Part shown: piece by piece, positions 63,355-64,000 of the stretch
Position numbering within the stretch: position 1 is the stretch's first letter
Layout of the letters: each line of letters begins with the position of its first letter
Assembly: GCF_021601625.1 (NCBI RefSeq)
Contig: NZ_BQHR01000013.1
Span: forward strand, 149,855 to 213,854
From: Pseudomonas paraglycinae
GTDB taxonomy: Bacteria; Pseudomonadota; Gammaproteobacteria; Pseudomonadales; Pseudomonadaceae
Direction of reading: 5' to 3'
DNA length: 64,000 nt
Notes under the pieces: generated by a model
The model's database searches: none
Told to the model about the DNA's origin: nothing
What the model saw: the letters and a program-made list of their open reading frames with translations, nothing else
Program-made: the position numbers and the translations under genes

Positions 63355-63810
63355 TCAGGCAAACGCGTCTTCGATAAATGCCTCTAGCGTCTCTTCCTCG
63401 AGGATTTCGATCGAGAAGTGGCCGAAGCGCTTGGGCAACCAGATGATGCGTGCCCCTGCCGGTGATTGGAGATGTTCGCGGACCAACGGTTTACCGTTTT
63501 CATCTTCGGGCTGTACGCCTTCAGCGACAAGCTCGTCGTAGGCTTTTTCGATATCGGGAGTCGAATAGCAGTGACGGTAGATCATGCCCTCGCCTGCGCT
63601 ATCCAGGAGCTCCCGCAGATTACCGGCCAATGGCTGAACCAGCATGAAACGCTCCTGCCCGATCAACGCAATCGCATAACGCACATGCAGGCCGCCCCGC
63701 TCCCACACCAGCGTCCTGGAGGTTCTCGCCTTTAATATTTGCGCGTAGTACGCGCAGGCTTCTTCGAGGTTATTGACGAGTACATCGACGTGACTGAACT
63801 TGAGTTGCAT
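63355..63810 (-). CDS. VOC family protein
   Basis: The protein has 151 residues. It opens KFSHVDVLVNNLEEACAYYAQIL, a standard VOC first module, and the second module includes IYRHCYSTPDIEKAYDELVAEGV and ends in FGHFSIEILEEE with a metal Glu. The start is ATG 63810 behind AGGAGG; the frame opens nine codons earlier. It stands alone between the methyltransferase gene and the rRNA operon. The substrate is unknown. Confidence 0.85.
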   Translation of the reverse strand: MQLKFSHVDVLVNNLEEACAYYAQILKARTSRTLVWERGGLHVRYAIALIGQERFMLVQPLAGNLRELLDSAGEGMIYRHCYSTPDIEKAYDELVAEGVQPEDENGKPLVREHLQSPAGARIIWLPKRFGHFSIEILEEETLEAFIEDAFA

Positions 63811-63897
63811 TGCCTGCCTCCTGCCGAACGGACGCACATGGTAACCAACAACGCGTGCTCAAACGTGAGCAAAAACTTTCCTGCGGGCAAAACAAAA

Positions 63898-63921
63898 CCC
63901 CAACTGCTTTCGCAATTGGGG
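63898..63921 (-). terminator. rRNA operon terminator
   Basis: On the minus strand CCCCAATTGC-GAAA-GCAGTTGGGG is followed by TTTTGTTTT: a 10-bp stem with one G-U pair, GAAA tetraloop and T-run, directly after the 5S 3' end. Confidence 0.9.
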
Positions 63922-63935
63922 TTTCGGAATTTAAT

Positions 63936-64000
63936 CTTGACGATGACCTACTCTCACATGGGGAAACCCCACACTACCATCGGCGATGCATCGTTTCACT
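63936..64000 (-). rRNA. rrf: 5S ribosomal RNA, 3' part
   Basis: The minus strand carries the 3' half of a Pseudomonas 5S rRNA: AACGATGCATCGCCGATGG, then TGTGGGGTTTCCCCATGTG and AGTAGGTCATCGTCAAG. The 5' part lies beyond the window, so the rRNA operon enters from the right and ends here. Confidence 0.93.

Noticed and set aside
1-64000. CRISPR arrays, insertion sequences, prophage genes, tRNA genes
   Set aside because: No regular spaced repeats, transposase motifs, phage structural genes or tRNA cloverleaf sequences were found on reading both strands.

Overview
The window looks like a chromosomal piece of a fluorescent Pseudomonas (P. fluorescens group). It is GC-rich, most gene families are typical pseudomonad accessory metabolism, and the right edge holds the 3' end of a Pseudomonas-type 5S rRNA with its terminator. 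No phage, insertion sequence, CRISPR array or tRNA was seen.

Bases 1-20957 are one minus-strand operon of giant assembly-line enzymes, read right to left and running off the left edge. Protein 1 (3002 aa) is A-PCP-C-A-PCP-Cy-A-PCP-Ox. Protein 2 (1370 aa) is C-A-PCP-TE. Protein 3 (at least 2614 codons) is A-PCP-C-A-PCP-KS-KR, with no acyltransferase between KS and KR. The pocket residues point to (basic, arginine-like?)-Pro-Cys(thiazole) on protein 1 and (Ile/Val)-Pro-ketide on protein 3. Two starter-type modules and a thioesterase in the middle of the operon break simple colinearity. This is the strongest candidate for an undescribed system in the window.

Bases 21.7-24.2 kb hold a small oxidative-stress island: a protein carrying only sigma-factor region 2, an Ohr peroxidase and a catalase. 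Next come a creatininase-family hydrolase and a NimR/NimT-like AraC regulator and exporter pair (24.3-27.3 kb). A four-gene operon of exported proteins follows (27.4-31.2 kb: three alpha/beta hydrolases and a cytochrome P460-type protein), with a divergent MFS permease. Bases 32.6-39.8 kb carry a quinone oxidoreductase, a three-PAS histidine kinase with two response regulators, and a 960-aa winged-helix/ATPase/TPR regulator. Bases 39.9-43.5 kb carry an hchA-luxR pair and an ABC exporter.

Bases 43.5-51.9 kb are small metabolic units: an Old Yellow Enzyme with an NTF2-like partner, a GltP/DctA-type symporter, a glyoxalase-like protein and LysR pair, an esterase, and an SDR-AraC pair. A sugar- or organic-acid operon (MFS, FAH hydrolase, SDR, 2-hydroxyacid dehydrogenase) lies at 52.5-56.5 kb with a divergent AraC regulator. 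It is followed by a TonB siderophore receptor with a probable Fur box. The segment 58.8-61.5 kb is a NemR-type reactive-electrophile regulon (tetR/nemR, a DJ-1/PfpI protein and nemA). Its 15-bp operator occurs three times there and a fourth time in front of the distant Old Yellow Enzyme gene at 45.1 kb. The right end has a truncated GGDEF remnant, a methyltransferase, a VOC protein and the rRNA operon end.

Family names and substrate calls rest on motif recognition only. No database search was possible.
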